The position numbers and the translations under genes are program-made. The notes under the pieces are model-generated. The model did not search any database, was not told the DNA's origin, and saw only the letters and a program-made list of their open reading frames with translations. A stretch of DNA of 64,000 nucleotides. Origin: Palaemon carinicauda. Taxonomy: Eukaryota > Arthropoda > Malacostraca > Decapoda > Palaemonidae. Shown in pieces: positions 20,661 through 32,136 of this stretch (position 1 is the first letter of the stretch; each line of letters begins with the position of its first letter). The stretch lies in assembly GCF_036898095.1 (NCBI RefSeq), contig NC_090725.1, forward strand, positions 207,655,704 through 207,719,703. The letters are read 5' to 3'.

Positions 20661-21500
20661 ATTCCGGTGATGGTGGGACAACTTCGACGCCTGCGTCTTC
20701 CCTCCTTTTTGTCTGCGGACAATGGGTCTCAACAAAACCAGGTTGTCTGTCAACCTTTCAATGGGAGAGCTCCACTGGGACTATGTGCAGAACGGTTTCT
20801 GGACCCTCTGCTTCCCCTGACGGAACTCCCGGGAGAGCTTCTCCCACGGCGCAGACTACTCAAGCAACCACACTGCGACATCTCTCCCGAACCGGGGCGT
20901 CGCTTCGGCTTCATGCCTGGAGACACTACGCTTCCTCCTCTAGAAGAGACAACCCGCTACAGTCGCGGTACGGAGGTCGCGTCATCTGCGATAGTCATCC
21001 ACAGGGGTCTCCCAGGCAAAGTGAAGAGTCTAAGGTGGTTGGTGCCGTGGGAGATATACCTCTTCCCGTGAGGCCTCTTCTCCAGCAATAACGGTCTTAT
21101 TGCCTTTCGGCGGGAGGAAACTCCTTTCCGCTCTTGGCAATGAAGCCTGTCGCTCAGCCTTTCCCTGACCTTCAGGCTTAAAGGAATAACTTTTTCCTGC
21201 CCGCTGGATCTATCCTCGCTCATGCGAAGCTACGATCGTCCCTGCCCTAGTCGGAGGAAGACCTCCAACTTGGAGCATGGCTCGGACTTTTAGTCCTTTA
21301 AGAGATCTTCTCAAGACCCTTTTACGACAGGCCTCGGATTGTATTCCGCCCTGGGTCTTCTGCTCACTCTGGCCACGGCCAGTGTGTAAGCAATCTTCTT
21401 GGTCTCTTACTACTCCCCCCCTTTCTAAGGAAGAGGGGAAGGCAACATTCAGGCTCGCTCCTGAGTTGTTGGCTAGACTCAGAATCTGAGGGTCCCGACC
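20661..21500 (+). pseudogene. DIRS-B RH-YR interval, decayed
   Basis: Overlapping short frames on both strands, none with a recognisable domain. By position it is the recombinase N-terminal region. Confidence 0.35.
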
Positions 21501-22100
21501 CTTCGGTCCGATTCATTCAAGATTTTGAGTCTCCATTCTGTGTCTGATGTCCCAAGACCTTCTCTTTCTTGCCAGTACAGGAATCGAGAGGTTAGCGCTG
21601 GGAACAGCTGCAGTTTGGCCTCAGTTGCAGCCGATTTGGGAACACAAGGAGGACATGGGGGGAGAGTCACCAGTATACCTCTTCAGCCCGGACTCAAGGA
21701 CATTCATCTCGACCTGTCTTCAGACCCTCCCCCGTCACGTCGCCCTACAGCACGATGTTGGATACATCGCAACGTCCCTCGCCTTCGAGTAATACTACTC
21801 TGTGACGCAGGTGCTACAAGCTGGAGTCTGGAAGCGTCTGATGACCTTCGCAGCCCGCTTCCTGCAGGGCGTGACCCACAGGAGTCTCGATACGTTTTCT
21901 ATCGCTCTGTGGTGGCTACACAACAGCTGGTCTAACCTCAGGCTCCCTTTTGGACAGGTAGCAGAAGGTTGAGGGCATTGTTGTCAGGTTTTAGTCTGCA
22001 TGAACGAAAGAAGTATGTCTGGCCCTTACTTCTTTCTTCATCATCCCCTCTACGGGGAAGCAGCATCCTGGTCTCTGCATAGCTGACCTCGAACCTCTGC
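21501..22100 (+). pseudogene. DIRS-B tyrosine recombinase, C-terminal remnant
   Basis: At 21748-21960 the plus strand reads QHDVGYIATSLAFE, a stop, then YYSVTQVLQAGVWKRLMTFAARFLQG and HRSLDTFSIALWW. This matches the C-terminal catalytic region of DIRS recombinases (HxxR...ATSLAF...VLQAGTWxSxxTFxSFYLRDV). Two catalytic residues are changed: the Arg of HxxR is Gly (GGA, 21760-21762), and the nucleophilic Tyr position appears as Phe (TTC in ARFLQG). With the in-frame stop, the enzyme is inactive. Confidence 0.65.
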
Positions 22101-22412
22101 AGGTAAACCATGCTTCCTTGTGTTCCGAGTATTGAGTCAATACTGTCGCGTCCCCCATACCCTGACGAGGTGGTATTGGGAACGTCTTAACCCAGAGTTC
22201 CTTCTGGAACTCCAGGTCAACTGCCTAAGACGGGTCACACTTCTTCCTTCACACACAAGCTTACGTAGGCCACATGGTTCCTTGCGGTGCAAGGAACTTG
22301 TGAGGTGCAGGGACTCCTTTTCTCGAGTGCGACTCACTCGGATTCTGAGTCCCCGGGTAAAGCCAAAGCCAGTATGGCTGGGGACTTTCCACCCTTCCTA
22401 AGGGATAAGTCA

Positions 22413-22520
22413 CCCTTTGTAAATAGCGTGGTTTGTATTTCGGTTACGGAACAAATGACAAATTCGAAGATAATTTGTATTTTTCCTAACCATACAAACC
22501 TTAGCTATTTACACATATTT
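22413..22520. repeat. DIRS-B internal complementary region
   Basis: The left part (about 22414-22455, 'ccctttgtaaatagcgtgg' onward) is the reverse complement of the left terminus 14861-14905. The right part ('gacaaattcgaagataat' to 'ttagctattta') is the reverse complement of the right terminus 22712-22770. The join, acggaacAAATGacaaattc, is a record of the circle junction. Confidence 0.9.
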
Positions 22521-22559
22521 GCCCGCCAGCCCTGTCCCCCAAGACAAGTCCTACCTCTA

Positions 22560-22718
22560 AGTGAAAGTGAGTATTCACCTGTGTGTGAGGGGGAGGAGGG
22601 GTAGCTAGCTACCACTCCCCTACCCCCCCGCTAACTAGCGCGGGGGTAATACACCCTCGTTAAATTCTAATGGCTCGCCATTTCAGCTACGCTAAAAGTA
22701 ATAACCCTTTGTAAATAG
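22560..22718. repeat. DIRS-B right inverted terminal repeat
   Basis: The reverse complement of 14889-15048, seemingly without mismatch, including 'cccccccgctaactagcg', which is itself a small palindrome-like stretch. Confidence 0.93.
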
Positions 22719-22770
22719 CTAAGGTTTGTATGGTTAGGAAAAATACAAATTATCTTCGAATTTGTCATTT

Positions 22771-23460
22771 TATTTTCATTTACTTTTAGTTGTTTGTCAT
22801 TCATTCCCTAACACTGGTAATAATTTTTGTTTGGGGTTTCAGCAGTAAAATTTTTATCATTTGTAGAGAAGTAAAATTTTTTACCCTCTGCAAGTTGTTT
22901 AAACATCACTTCATGCCTCTGTAGTACTTTTGATAGACCGATAGTATAAGAATAAGATTGGTCCCAGTACACTCCCCTGGGGTATCCCTCTGTTTATTGG
23001 TTCATGTGATAAGAGTTTTCAAATTGTATACAGTAGTTTTTATCTTTCAAGTAGTCTTTTAGTTATTCAAATCCTTGTTCTACAGTAACGATAGGCCTTA
23101 AATTATTTATAAGTTCATTCACAATTGTATCAAAAGCAGGACTAAGATCAAATGATATCAGATTACGACATATGTTTTCAGCCATCCTTTCCAGCATATC
23201 ATTTACAACAGAAAAAAGTAGCTGTCTCCATAGGGTATAATTTTCTGCAAACAAACTGGTTATTTGCCTAAGTTTCTATTTCTTTCAAGTGACTAATCAG
23301 TTGTTCAAGAAGTACATATTCTGGTTCTTTTGGAATAAATGTTATATTCGAAATAGGTTTATAGGAACTTAATTCCTGATAATCTAGAGTACCCTTTAGG
23401 ACGACTTGATAGGTTTGTAAAAGGTTGAGTTGTATGCAGGTTTCCGATTTATAATTCAAA
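22771..23460 (-). pseudogene. LINE ORF2 reverse transcriptase, 5' half
   Basis: The minus strand reads LSSYKPISNITFIPKEPEYV (from NYRPISNxxFLSKxLE), HLKEIE, LFAENYTLWRQLLFSVVND (from QxxYRxxxSxETALxxVVND), FDLSPAFDTIVNELI (motif A, LLDLSAAFDTVDH), then YLKDKNYCIQF, a broken PRGVYWDQS (from PQGSVLGP), IGLSKVLQRH, FYFSTNDK and NDKQLKVNENK at the DIRS-B edge. These words identify a CR1/L2/Jockey-type LINE. The FADD box has decayed to QLAEGKK. Multiple frameshifts. It continues at 14860. Confidence 0.78.
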
Positions 23461-25655
23461 AGTAATATTCCAGCTCTTGGAGAGCATAATTAAGAGTTAC
23501 CATAACTATCTGGAATATAAATAAATTACGCAATTAAAAGAGTATTTTAGCAAATGAGCTGGGTGCAGCAGACAAAATATATTTCCTTAACTTTCAAACT
23601 TTAGTTGGAGTTGGAGATGAAATTGAAATGCTTATAAGTTAATAATACTTGAATTATAATCAAAACCAGTGTAATTATTCTATCTCTAAATACGTATATT
23701 AAGTAAGAACCTGCATATACGCAGTGAATTTAGTTAGTCTCAGATTTATGCCGCCATTACTCGTCACGAAGACAAATAAATATTGCAAAGGTAACTCTAC
23801 CATAGTTTACCCGTCTCTTAATAACCGAAAACGGAAAGGATACTATAAGTAAGAAAATGTACTTATTTATATTTTAGGGCTAGCTATACTATATAAGTAA
23901 AACCAAAATACAAAGAAATTTTAAGAAAAAATCTCAAAGAATTTTGTAGTAAAGTATTTTCTTGTTTGAACTTAGGATTTAATACTTTTCTGTTTTACTA
24001 TGTATACTTTCAATTATTATATTTTCTGTTATAAGTGTCATGAACAGGTTCAATTTGTCATTATTTCCTCTATTATGTTTAATGATAGAATATTTTACAT
24101 TATAGTTTATCATGCAGGATATTTTACTATATATGCACAGTAAATATTTGAATAAGACTTCATATATCTGTACAATTAACATTTCTTATTTATTTTACAG
24201 GCTAGAATCGTCAAAAAAGAATATAACAGGAAATTAAACCATAGAGTCTCAACTGAATCAGCCAGTCTACTATCAAACTTCTCTGGAGTACCAGATTAAC
24301 TTTGAAAAACATCAGCGCAGTACTACAAATATCTTGAAATCCTAATCAACCAGATTCTTGGGTTATAGGTTACGATGGTCTCTCTATCTCTTAGGTTCAA
24401 TATTAATAGCTAACTAAATGTTAAAACAGACGAGTAAATTTATAGTAAATAACTAATGTGAATATTTGTAAAGACAATATTACCAAACTAAAGATTGGAA
24501 AAGAGTATATTTATAGTAAATAACTAATGTATATATTTGTAACGAAATTATTACCAGATTATTTCAAGTTTATCAAACTATTTCTGGAGGCTTTGAATTC
24601 AATTGCTAAAGCTATTAACTTTTACTCAATCTATTAGCAAGTATTTTATTCACTCTTAATCTTCATGAAGCCAGTGGTTATAAAACTATTTTAGTTAGGT
24701 TTAATTGTGCATTTTTACGTCGAAAATTTATTCTATTTTTTTCTAGTAAATTCTTGACAACTAAAATTTAACTTGAAAATTAGATCTAGATTAGTATCTA
24801 TGCACTTGTTTGACTTTCTAATTGAAATTCAGATTGATTTTTCCTAATTATTTGATATTAAGTTCAATCATTTGTTTAGTTGTGTGAAAAGAAGTTGGTG
24901 AATATGGATATACCAAATGATAACGAATTTCTTTTATCTCTCCAAATAATTAGCATGAATTGTTGTAGGTAATGTTAAATTAGTTGGTATTATATTATGT
25001 ATTATTGTAAATATTTTTTTTTAAAATAAGGAAATTGAACATTAACCAATTAAGACCAACAAATGTAAATGAGGAAGGACTTTGTCCTTAGAAATCTGCT
25101 GCTCATTTATTTTATTTTTTATCAATCTTCATTAATGTGATGTTGAATGAAATTTTAATTAACTTTGGACATCTTAATATATTTCTTGGTCGTATCATTT
25201 TTAGAATTGTGTTAAGTTCTGTAAACAAGTTATTTGAATGTGTGACTAAAGGGAAAATTATATTAGTCCTCTGATTAGCAATTGAATCAAATTTGTACTA
25301 CAATCAATACATTAAAATGCACATTAAAGTACATTAATTGCATGTGAATATAACCAACAACTAATTATTTCAACTTAATATCATTTCATCTGTGTTTACC
25401 ATTTCATCTCTCGTCTTTCAAGACTCAGATCTATTTATTAGCAACTATCATTAAATTTTCTTTTACACAACGTCTAGGCCTATGTTCTCTTAAAATGTAT
25501 AAGCAGATTTGATAGTGGCTATTTAAGAAAATATCTGGCTCCAATTAGCCATATCTTGCCAGTGCTATTCAATCATTTTTGGTGGGTTGTGGGTTGAGGC
25601 GAATAGCTTATCATATTCTTCTAATAAACACGTATAACTAGCCTGTTCCTATGAT
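23461..25655. other. AT-rich gene-free region
   Basis: No supported coding frame, tRNA or structured repeat. One near-duplicate phrase ('atttatagtaaataactaatg') occurs near 24437 and 24511. Confidence 0.5.
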
Positions 25656-25925
25656 AAATATACTACAGTAAAAAATACTAATTGATGATTCTGCTAAAAA
25701 AAAAATACTAATTGATGATTCTGGCTAAAAAAAAGAATACTAATTGATGATTCTGGCAAAAAAAAAAAAATACTAATTGATGATTCTGGCTAAAAAAGTA
25801 CTAATTGATGATTCTGGCTAAAAAAAAAAAGTACTAATTGATGATTCTGGCTAAGAAAAAATACTAATTGATGATTCTGGCTAAAAAAAAAAAAAAAATA
25901 GTAATTGATGATTCTGGCTGCTTAA
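25656..25925. repeat. Minisatellite: 'tactaattgatgattctggct' plus variable poly(A)
   Basis: Eight copies of the 21-bp core, separated by A-runs of about 6-16 bases, so the period varies from about 28 to 37 bp. The core is nearly invariant while the spacer length differs in every copy. Confidence 0.93.
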
Positions 25926-26228
25926 AATAAGTCATCTTCCATCTTGCAATAGTGAAAGATATTCTGCTTAATCTAAAATTTCATATAAAACCCCAGAACT
26001 ATAATTAATTTTTCATCTCAATTAACCAAAGGGAGAACTAAGTTTACTTTGTAAATATTTGTTTTTTATTTTGTTAAAAAGGTTTACACATTGTGTAAGT
26101 AACTAATCAATTTTTTTTTGTTACGAAAGGCAAGAAAAGTCATGAATAGGATAATCTAGAATATTTGTGAAGGAAATAATTTAGTTTAATGTCTTACACA
26201 ATATTGCTAAGCATTAGAAGGCTAATAT

Positions 26229-26230
<2 letters not shown>

Positions 26231-26308
<78 letters not shown>
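26231..26308. repeat. (CT)n microsatellite
   Basis: A pure CT run of about 39 units. Confidence 0.97.
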
Positions 26309-26309
<1 letters not shown>

Positions 26310-28480
26310 GCATGGAATCAAGGTTATATTCACAATAAAAATCACACCAGTTTCAAAATAAGTTTAGATTGTTTGGAAAAGTCTTTTTTTAAAGAGGTTT
26401 GTAAATCTAATCTCAAAACTTAATAGCAAATGTTTTAGTAATTTTTTTTTAAATCATGTTCCCAAAACATCAATGTTTTAATTATTCTGGTCACGTATAA
26501 CATTCCAAATGCTTGTTTGCAGTAGTAGATCCTGTTTAGTTATTTTCTCTTTCCAATCAAGTGAACAGCCATTTGCTTCAAAACATTAAAATGACAAAAT
26601 TGTTATTAAAAGGATAAGAATCTTATGTCTACTGGTTTTAAGCTTTGCATATTCTTTATACAAAAGATGTAACTTAACTACCTCCTAGTCTAGTCTGGAG
26701 TTTAGCCTATATATCTAATATTTGTGGCTTGGGGCATTATACAAATTAAATTTATATAAAAATGCTTTATGAAAGGCATATTAATTCAATTTTAGTTTCA
26801 ATGTAGCATTTATTTTTGTATGATAGCTTTAAGAGAAGGAAACCTTCAATGAAGTAGTTTTAAATCAACATTGACGGAATATTTGTTAAAGTAAATATTC
26901 TAAGATTGGTTCTTATGTAAAACTTAGATTATTCATGAAAGGCTTAAAGGAGTAGTTATACCTTATGAAAGAGTTGAGATTAATATTTTATATAGAATGC
27001 TCAGATACATATGGTTCTTTATACGTAGGCTAAACATAAAAGGGATATAGGAAAGAAGGAATTGCAGTAAGGAAATGCATCGTAGGAAAAAAATAATGGG
27101 GTGTTAATCAATTACTTAGGACAATAGGAGGAGTAATTATAGAAGCTAGAAATATAAGTTTAAAACAATTTTGGTGAATGCATGCAAGATTCCTTTCATC
27201 ATAGCATTTTAAAGTTAGTACTTTTAAGATAACATTTGTGGTTGAAATTTTCAATTGTAATATAGATTGTATATCTTAAACCTATCAACAATTATTTTAT
27301 GGGTAAAATAGACTTTCAAAGATAACTTCATACAAGGAGGATATGAATTAAATTTTATCAATTATTTAGAACCATTGGATTAGAGTGTAGCGTTGTGGTT
27401 GAAATTTACAATTGTAATAAACATAGATTGTATCTTTTAGACCTATTAAGTTATTTGTGGGTAAAATATATTTACAAAACTAATAAAAACTTCATGTAAG
27501 TATAGTTGAGAAATATAATTATGGATTTTTCACATTTAACTAGCAAAACAGATATCAGATGCTTAAAACCAGTTGCTCGTTATATACAATAAAATACTAA
27601 TTTTGTCATTTTTTTTTTATTAGATACAAATATTAATAATTAAAACTTATTTGAAACGTGAGATGCTTGTATAACTCATAACTGTACATTGGTTAGAATG
27701 ATTATTTCAAATTTATTGTAAATGGCAGACGTTACTCAATAATGTCAATTGCATATGAAAAATTGGTATAGGCGAAAATATTTTTATACAAGAGCTATGG
27801 TCTTGAATGATACTTTATGAAATTAAAATGACATACCAGTGCTAATGGTATATTAAATGGGTAAAGGTATATGGTCAAACATTTGAACATCAGTGGCGAT
27901 TCTTTTAATGTCGGGAAAGGGTTTATGTATCGCCATGATCAGCAAAGCTGCACTAGTCAGAGCTACCTATAAAAGGATGCTTGGTTTGGTGATCAGACAA
28001 AGCCATCTATAAAAGATTGTTGAGTGATCAGACAAAAATCTCCCACCATCACCAATCCGCACTGGCAAGCGTGGTGATGAGAACTGGCCAAATCACAGAT
28101 GTCCGAGGACTTTTTCCTGCAAAGGACAAGAAATGTCTGCATTTGTTAGTAATATAAGCATGACGGACTATTTTAGTCATGTCCTAGGTGCATTATTGTC
28201 AGATCTGGAAAGGTAGTGTGTTATTGGATACAAGCTATTTGAATACCTAACTAGAATCAACTTTGTCAATAGCAAAAATGAGACGTCTTAATAGCAAAAT
28301 GGGTTATTTCCTAATATCCCCCATAAGAATGGTAAAGCTTAAGGTTTTGGTCATATCTCAAAATTGAGATAGAAAGGCAAGACTAAGTGTTATATGAGGG
28401 AGATTGGCTCTATAAACAAACTTTGTTCAGTAAATTTTCCTAAATAGTATAATTTAAACTATTACCTAAAAGCCTAGTAA
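26309..28480. other. AT-rich gene-free region, possible interspersed repeat at 27890-28170
   Basis: Mostly featureless. From 27890 to 28170 base composition changes (GC-richer; 'caccaatccgcactggcaag', 'cgtggtgatgagaactgg', 'cagatgtccgagg'). The 'gatcagacaaa' phrase occurs twice. It looks like a dispersed repeat fragment, but I cannot assign a class. Confidence 0.35.
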
Positions 28481-29345
28481 ATTTGCACAAGTTCACATTA
28501 TTAATGATATTTGCACAAGTTCACATTATTAATGATATTTGCACAAGTTCACATTTTTAATGATAATTGCACAAGTTCACATTATTAATGATATTTGCAC
28601 AAGTTCACATTTTTAATGATAATTGCACAAGTTCACATTTTTAATGATATTTGCACAAGTTCACATTATTAATGATATTTGCACAAGTTCACATTATTAA
28701 TGATATTTGCACAAGTTCACATTATTAATGATATGTGCACAAGTTCACATTAAATGTGCATAGGTTCACATTATTAATGATATTTGCACAAGTTCACATT
28801 ATTAATTATATTTGCAAAAGTTCATATTAATTATATTTGCACAAGTTCACATTATTAATGATATTTGCACAAGTTCACATTATTAATAATATTTGCACAA
28901 GTTCAGTGCTAATAATATTTGCACAAGTTCATATTTTTAATATTTGCGCAAGCTGTCATTATTAATATTTTCCTAAGTCATTGTTAATAATAGTTTCCCA
29001 AGTCATTGTTAATAATAGTTTCCCAAGTCATTGATAATATTTTTCCAAGTCTTTGTTAATATTATTTTCCCAAGTCATTCTTAATATTTTCCCAAGTCAT
29101 TGTTAATAATATTTTTCCAAGTCATTGTTAATAATATTTTTCCAAGTCATTGTTAATAATATTTTTCCAAGTCATTGTTAATAATATTTTCCCAAGTCAT
29201 TGTTAATAATAGTTTCCCAAGTCATTGTTAATAATAGTTTCCCAAGTCATTGTTAATAATAGTTTCCCAAGTTATTGTTAATAATAGTTTCCCAAGTTAT
29301 TGTTAATAATAGTTGCACATGTCATTGTTAATATTTACAGAAGTC
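28481..29345. repeat. Two-phase minisatellite, 28-bp then about 25-bp units
   Basis: From 28481 to about 28930 the unit is 'tttgcacaagttcacatta' plus 'ttaatgata' (28 bp, about 16 copies). From about 28960 to 29300 it becomes 'tttcccaagtcattgttaa' plus 'taatag' (about 25 bp, about 14 copies). Intermediate forms lie at 28920-28980. Near 29310 'tgcaca' reappears, so the array ends as it began. Confidence 0.93.
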
Positions 29346-32136
29346 ATAGTTAATAATTTATGCACAAGTTCAGAGTGTCACTAATGGTAACGATAGGCAA
29401 ACCTTTCTTGCCTGTATAGGTCAAATCATACATTTCTAGGAAGACTTTACTGAACAGGAGTTTCATTCAGAGTCGAAATTTATCATGTAAGACTGGCCTT
29501 GCCTGTCTCTCTCACTTTTGAAAATGAGCAAAATCTCAGGCAGTACCATTTCTTGTGGGGGAATATCAATAAACAACACCCCAAAAGATTGCTCAACTTA
29601 GATGTCTTATATCTCTAGCAATTCAAATGTCTTGAACTCAATATCAGGAATAAATCCTCCTCAGCTCTTTTGACTATGAACCTAGGCTATGACTAGTCAG
29701 TAATGCCAATATTACTAACCACTGACTTTCAAATACTTGGCCATCTACCTTTACTTTATTGGATATATGTAGTTATACTATTAGCATTCATATGTAACTG
29801 TTTTTTTTTTTCAATAAATTATCATTCAGGATCCTAGTTCTTGTATCTACAAGTATTTTCGTCCATATTAATTATTCTTCATACAATATACATTATCAAG
29901 TAGCGCCTGCTTTCAGAAAATGGAAATTAATTCTTTTATCTTGAAATACTGTTTAACTGGTATTTGTTTAATATGGCACGTCACTTGATTGTAATAAATG
30001 TCTTATTTAGGATCTTGTTAGAGTGCCCAATGCTTCATTTATTGCAATGTCTTATTTGGAGCCTGTTTGCATTGTGCCTAATGCTTCATTTATTGCAATG
30101 TCTTTAGGAGCCTGTTTGCAGTGTGCCCAATGCTCCATTTACTAAATCAATTTGCTCTATGTAAAAGATCTTTTACGAAATTATCATATTTAGTAAATCA
30201 TGAAAAGATATTGAGCTTCTTCAAACTGTCAAGATATTTTTACTATAGTCAAACATTGTAAAAATTGAGGAATTTCGAAATAGAATGCATTTAAACGTAT
30301 TACATTTTTTAATTTAGTTACCCCTTTAATATACAAAGAAAACTTGAAATAGAATGAAAAAGAAAACGGGAAAAGAATAAGAAAAAGAAAATGGGAAGAC
30401 TTAAAGTTTCTCCCTATATTCAATCTCATATGACAGTGTTCTCCCTAAACGGCCCCCTACCTCTAAAAGCACCAATAAATGCCTTATTCCCCACGAAAAA
30501 TGGGCCAAAAGGCTCATGAAATAGTCCTCTCTCCTAACTAGTCGCTTGTCCGTTTGGACCGCTATTCATCCCCCATATACAGAGTTCGTTCACTCCCCCA
30601 CTGGGGTATAAGAGCAGCAGTAAGTGTGTCATATGAATATAAAGTACAGAAGTCAAGATGGCCGAACTGTCTAGGTATTTCATTTAGGATTGAAGTCCAC
30701 TTTTTAATCCAGCTGTCTTCGAATGGGGTTTTTCCTGACCAAAATCATGATAATAATAGCGTTGATATTTCCATTAGTTAATATTACTCAAAAGCCTCTT
30801 ATTCAATCTTGAAGCTATTAAAATTTTAGGTACAACAGTATACTTGAATATATATACTTAAACCTCCCAATCAACACTTTGGTTGAAGAAAAACTTAGAA
30901 ATTCGTTAGATACTTTTATTGTAGAAGATTGGAATATCAAACATAAGACAGGTTTCAGTATAATCAGCCATATAAAATTATTAAACACTTAAGTCAATGA
31001 CAATGTATCAAATTCATGAAACCCCATTTTCTGAAAGCTTTAAACACCTTACATTCAAAGAAAACTTAGACGTTTGTCATGCATTAAGCTCACGATTCGA
31101 CAAAGAACAGCTCTTCGGTGAGTCACCCTTCATCTAATACGGCGAACTGAATGACAATATAATCCGTTTTCTTTGTTGCCCAGATAGTGTCCGTTTTCTT
31201 TTACAGAGCAACTATAGGGGGTGACTAAAGCTTAGCATTAAGGGTTACATATTTCATGATTGTGAAATTTAAGTAGTGCTTTTTCTAATAGAAATATAAA
31301 ATTATTAATAAAAAAAAAAGAATGAAATGGAAAGCCCACCAAGGCCATCCCCTGTCCCACCTAGTAACCCGAAACTTAACGCAATCTTTTGAGGAAGCAA
31401 TGTTACTAGGCCCTTGAATGCTTTCCTTTTCCTTCTTTTTTTCAATTTTTTTATTGATAATTTTACATTCAATCATATCTGGATTGTGATTTAAAGACTT
31501 CAGGAATATTTTGAAGCTCTCCTTTAGTTAAATTGTAAAACATTTATATTATTATTTACATTAATATACGGCAAATTCCAGCAATTGTAGTTACGCTAAT
31601 TCTTTTATGAAACATGAAATTATAAACTTAGACAAAAAAAAAAAAGTCATTAATATCTCTAGAATGGAAAACAAATTAGAAAACCTAAAAAAAAAAAAAA
31701 ATGGTAATTTTTCAGTCCTTTGAGCAATTTCAGAACGATCCATTACTACAGACACCTGAAGCTGGGTGAAAAGCAGACAAGATTCACAAATGCCAAGTTG
31801 CCTCCCTGTCTCGCCCCATTCCATACACATGATTGAGTCAGGTAAAAGAGAAGAGACGTGCAAGACTACTGCCCTGACCATCCTTGCTACTCCTCCCAGC
31901 AGACAGTCAGATCGGACCGAAGTAGGCTACGCATTCATCTTACACGCGGACACCTAAATCACTTTAGCTTTGTGTAATAGAGTTCTTAAATGCAAACCCT
32001 AGATAAAGCAGTTTAACCTGAAATGATTTATAAAGCTAACTATGCTTTTCTAAACAATACGATAGATTTTATATTATCATGACAAATATACTATAATGAA
32101 AATTATTTTCCTTTTGCAAGCATGTAGTGTTACAAC
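29346..32136. other. Gene-free region with a short triple repeat
   Basis: Three copies of about 55-60 bp with 'cctgtttgcagtgtgcccaa' and 'tgcttcatttattgcaatgt' lie at 30010-30140. A GC-richer patch at 31325-31415 and another at 31735-31960 have no coding support. Confidence 0.45.

Larger units (their letters stand above)
14861..22770 (+). mobile_element. DIRS-B: DIRS-like YR retrotransposon nested in a LINE
   Basis: 7.9 kb, plus strand. Perfect-looking inverted repeats (14889-15048 and 22560-22718) and an internal complementary region at 22413-22520 define it. It carries gag with long repeat expansions, a decayed reverse transcriptase with a 5S rRNA-derived insertion, RNase H and YR remnants. 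The same trinucleotide TTT occurs at both edges (14861-14863 and 22768-22770); with one copy kept, the flanks rejoin into the LINE reading frame, which proves the boundaries. No target-site duplication beyond the 3-bp core is seen, as expected of YR integration. Confidence 0.93.

Noticed and set aside
28481..29345. A CRISPR-like array of short direct repeats
   Set aside because: There are no unique spacers: the whole unit repeats, the DNA is eukaryotic, and no cas genes exist.
31285..31957. Short ORFs in GC-richer patches as host exons
   Set aside because: No splice-consistent frame, no domain and both strands are open to a similar degree.
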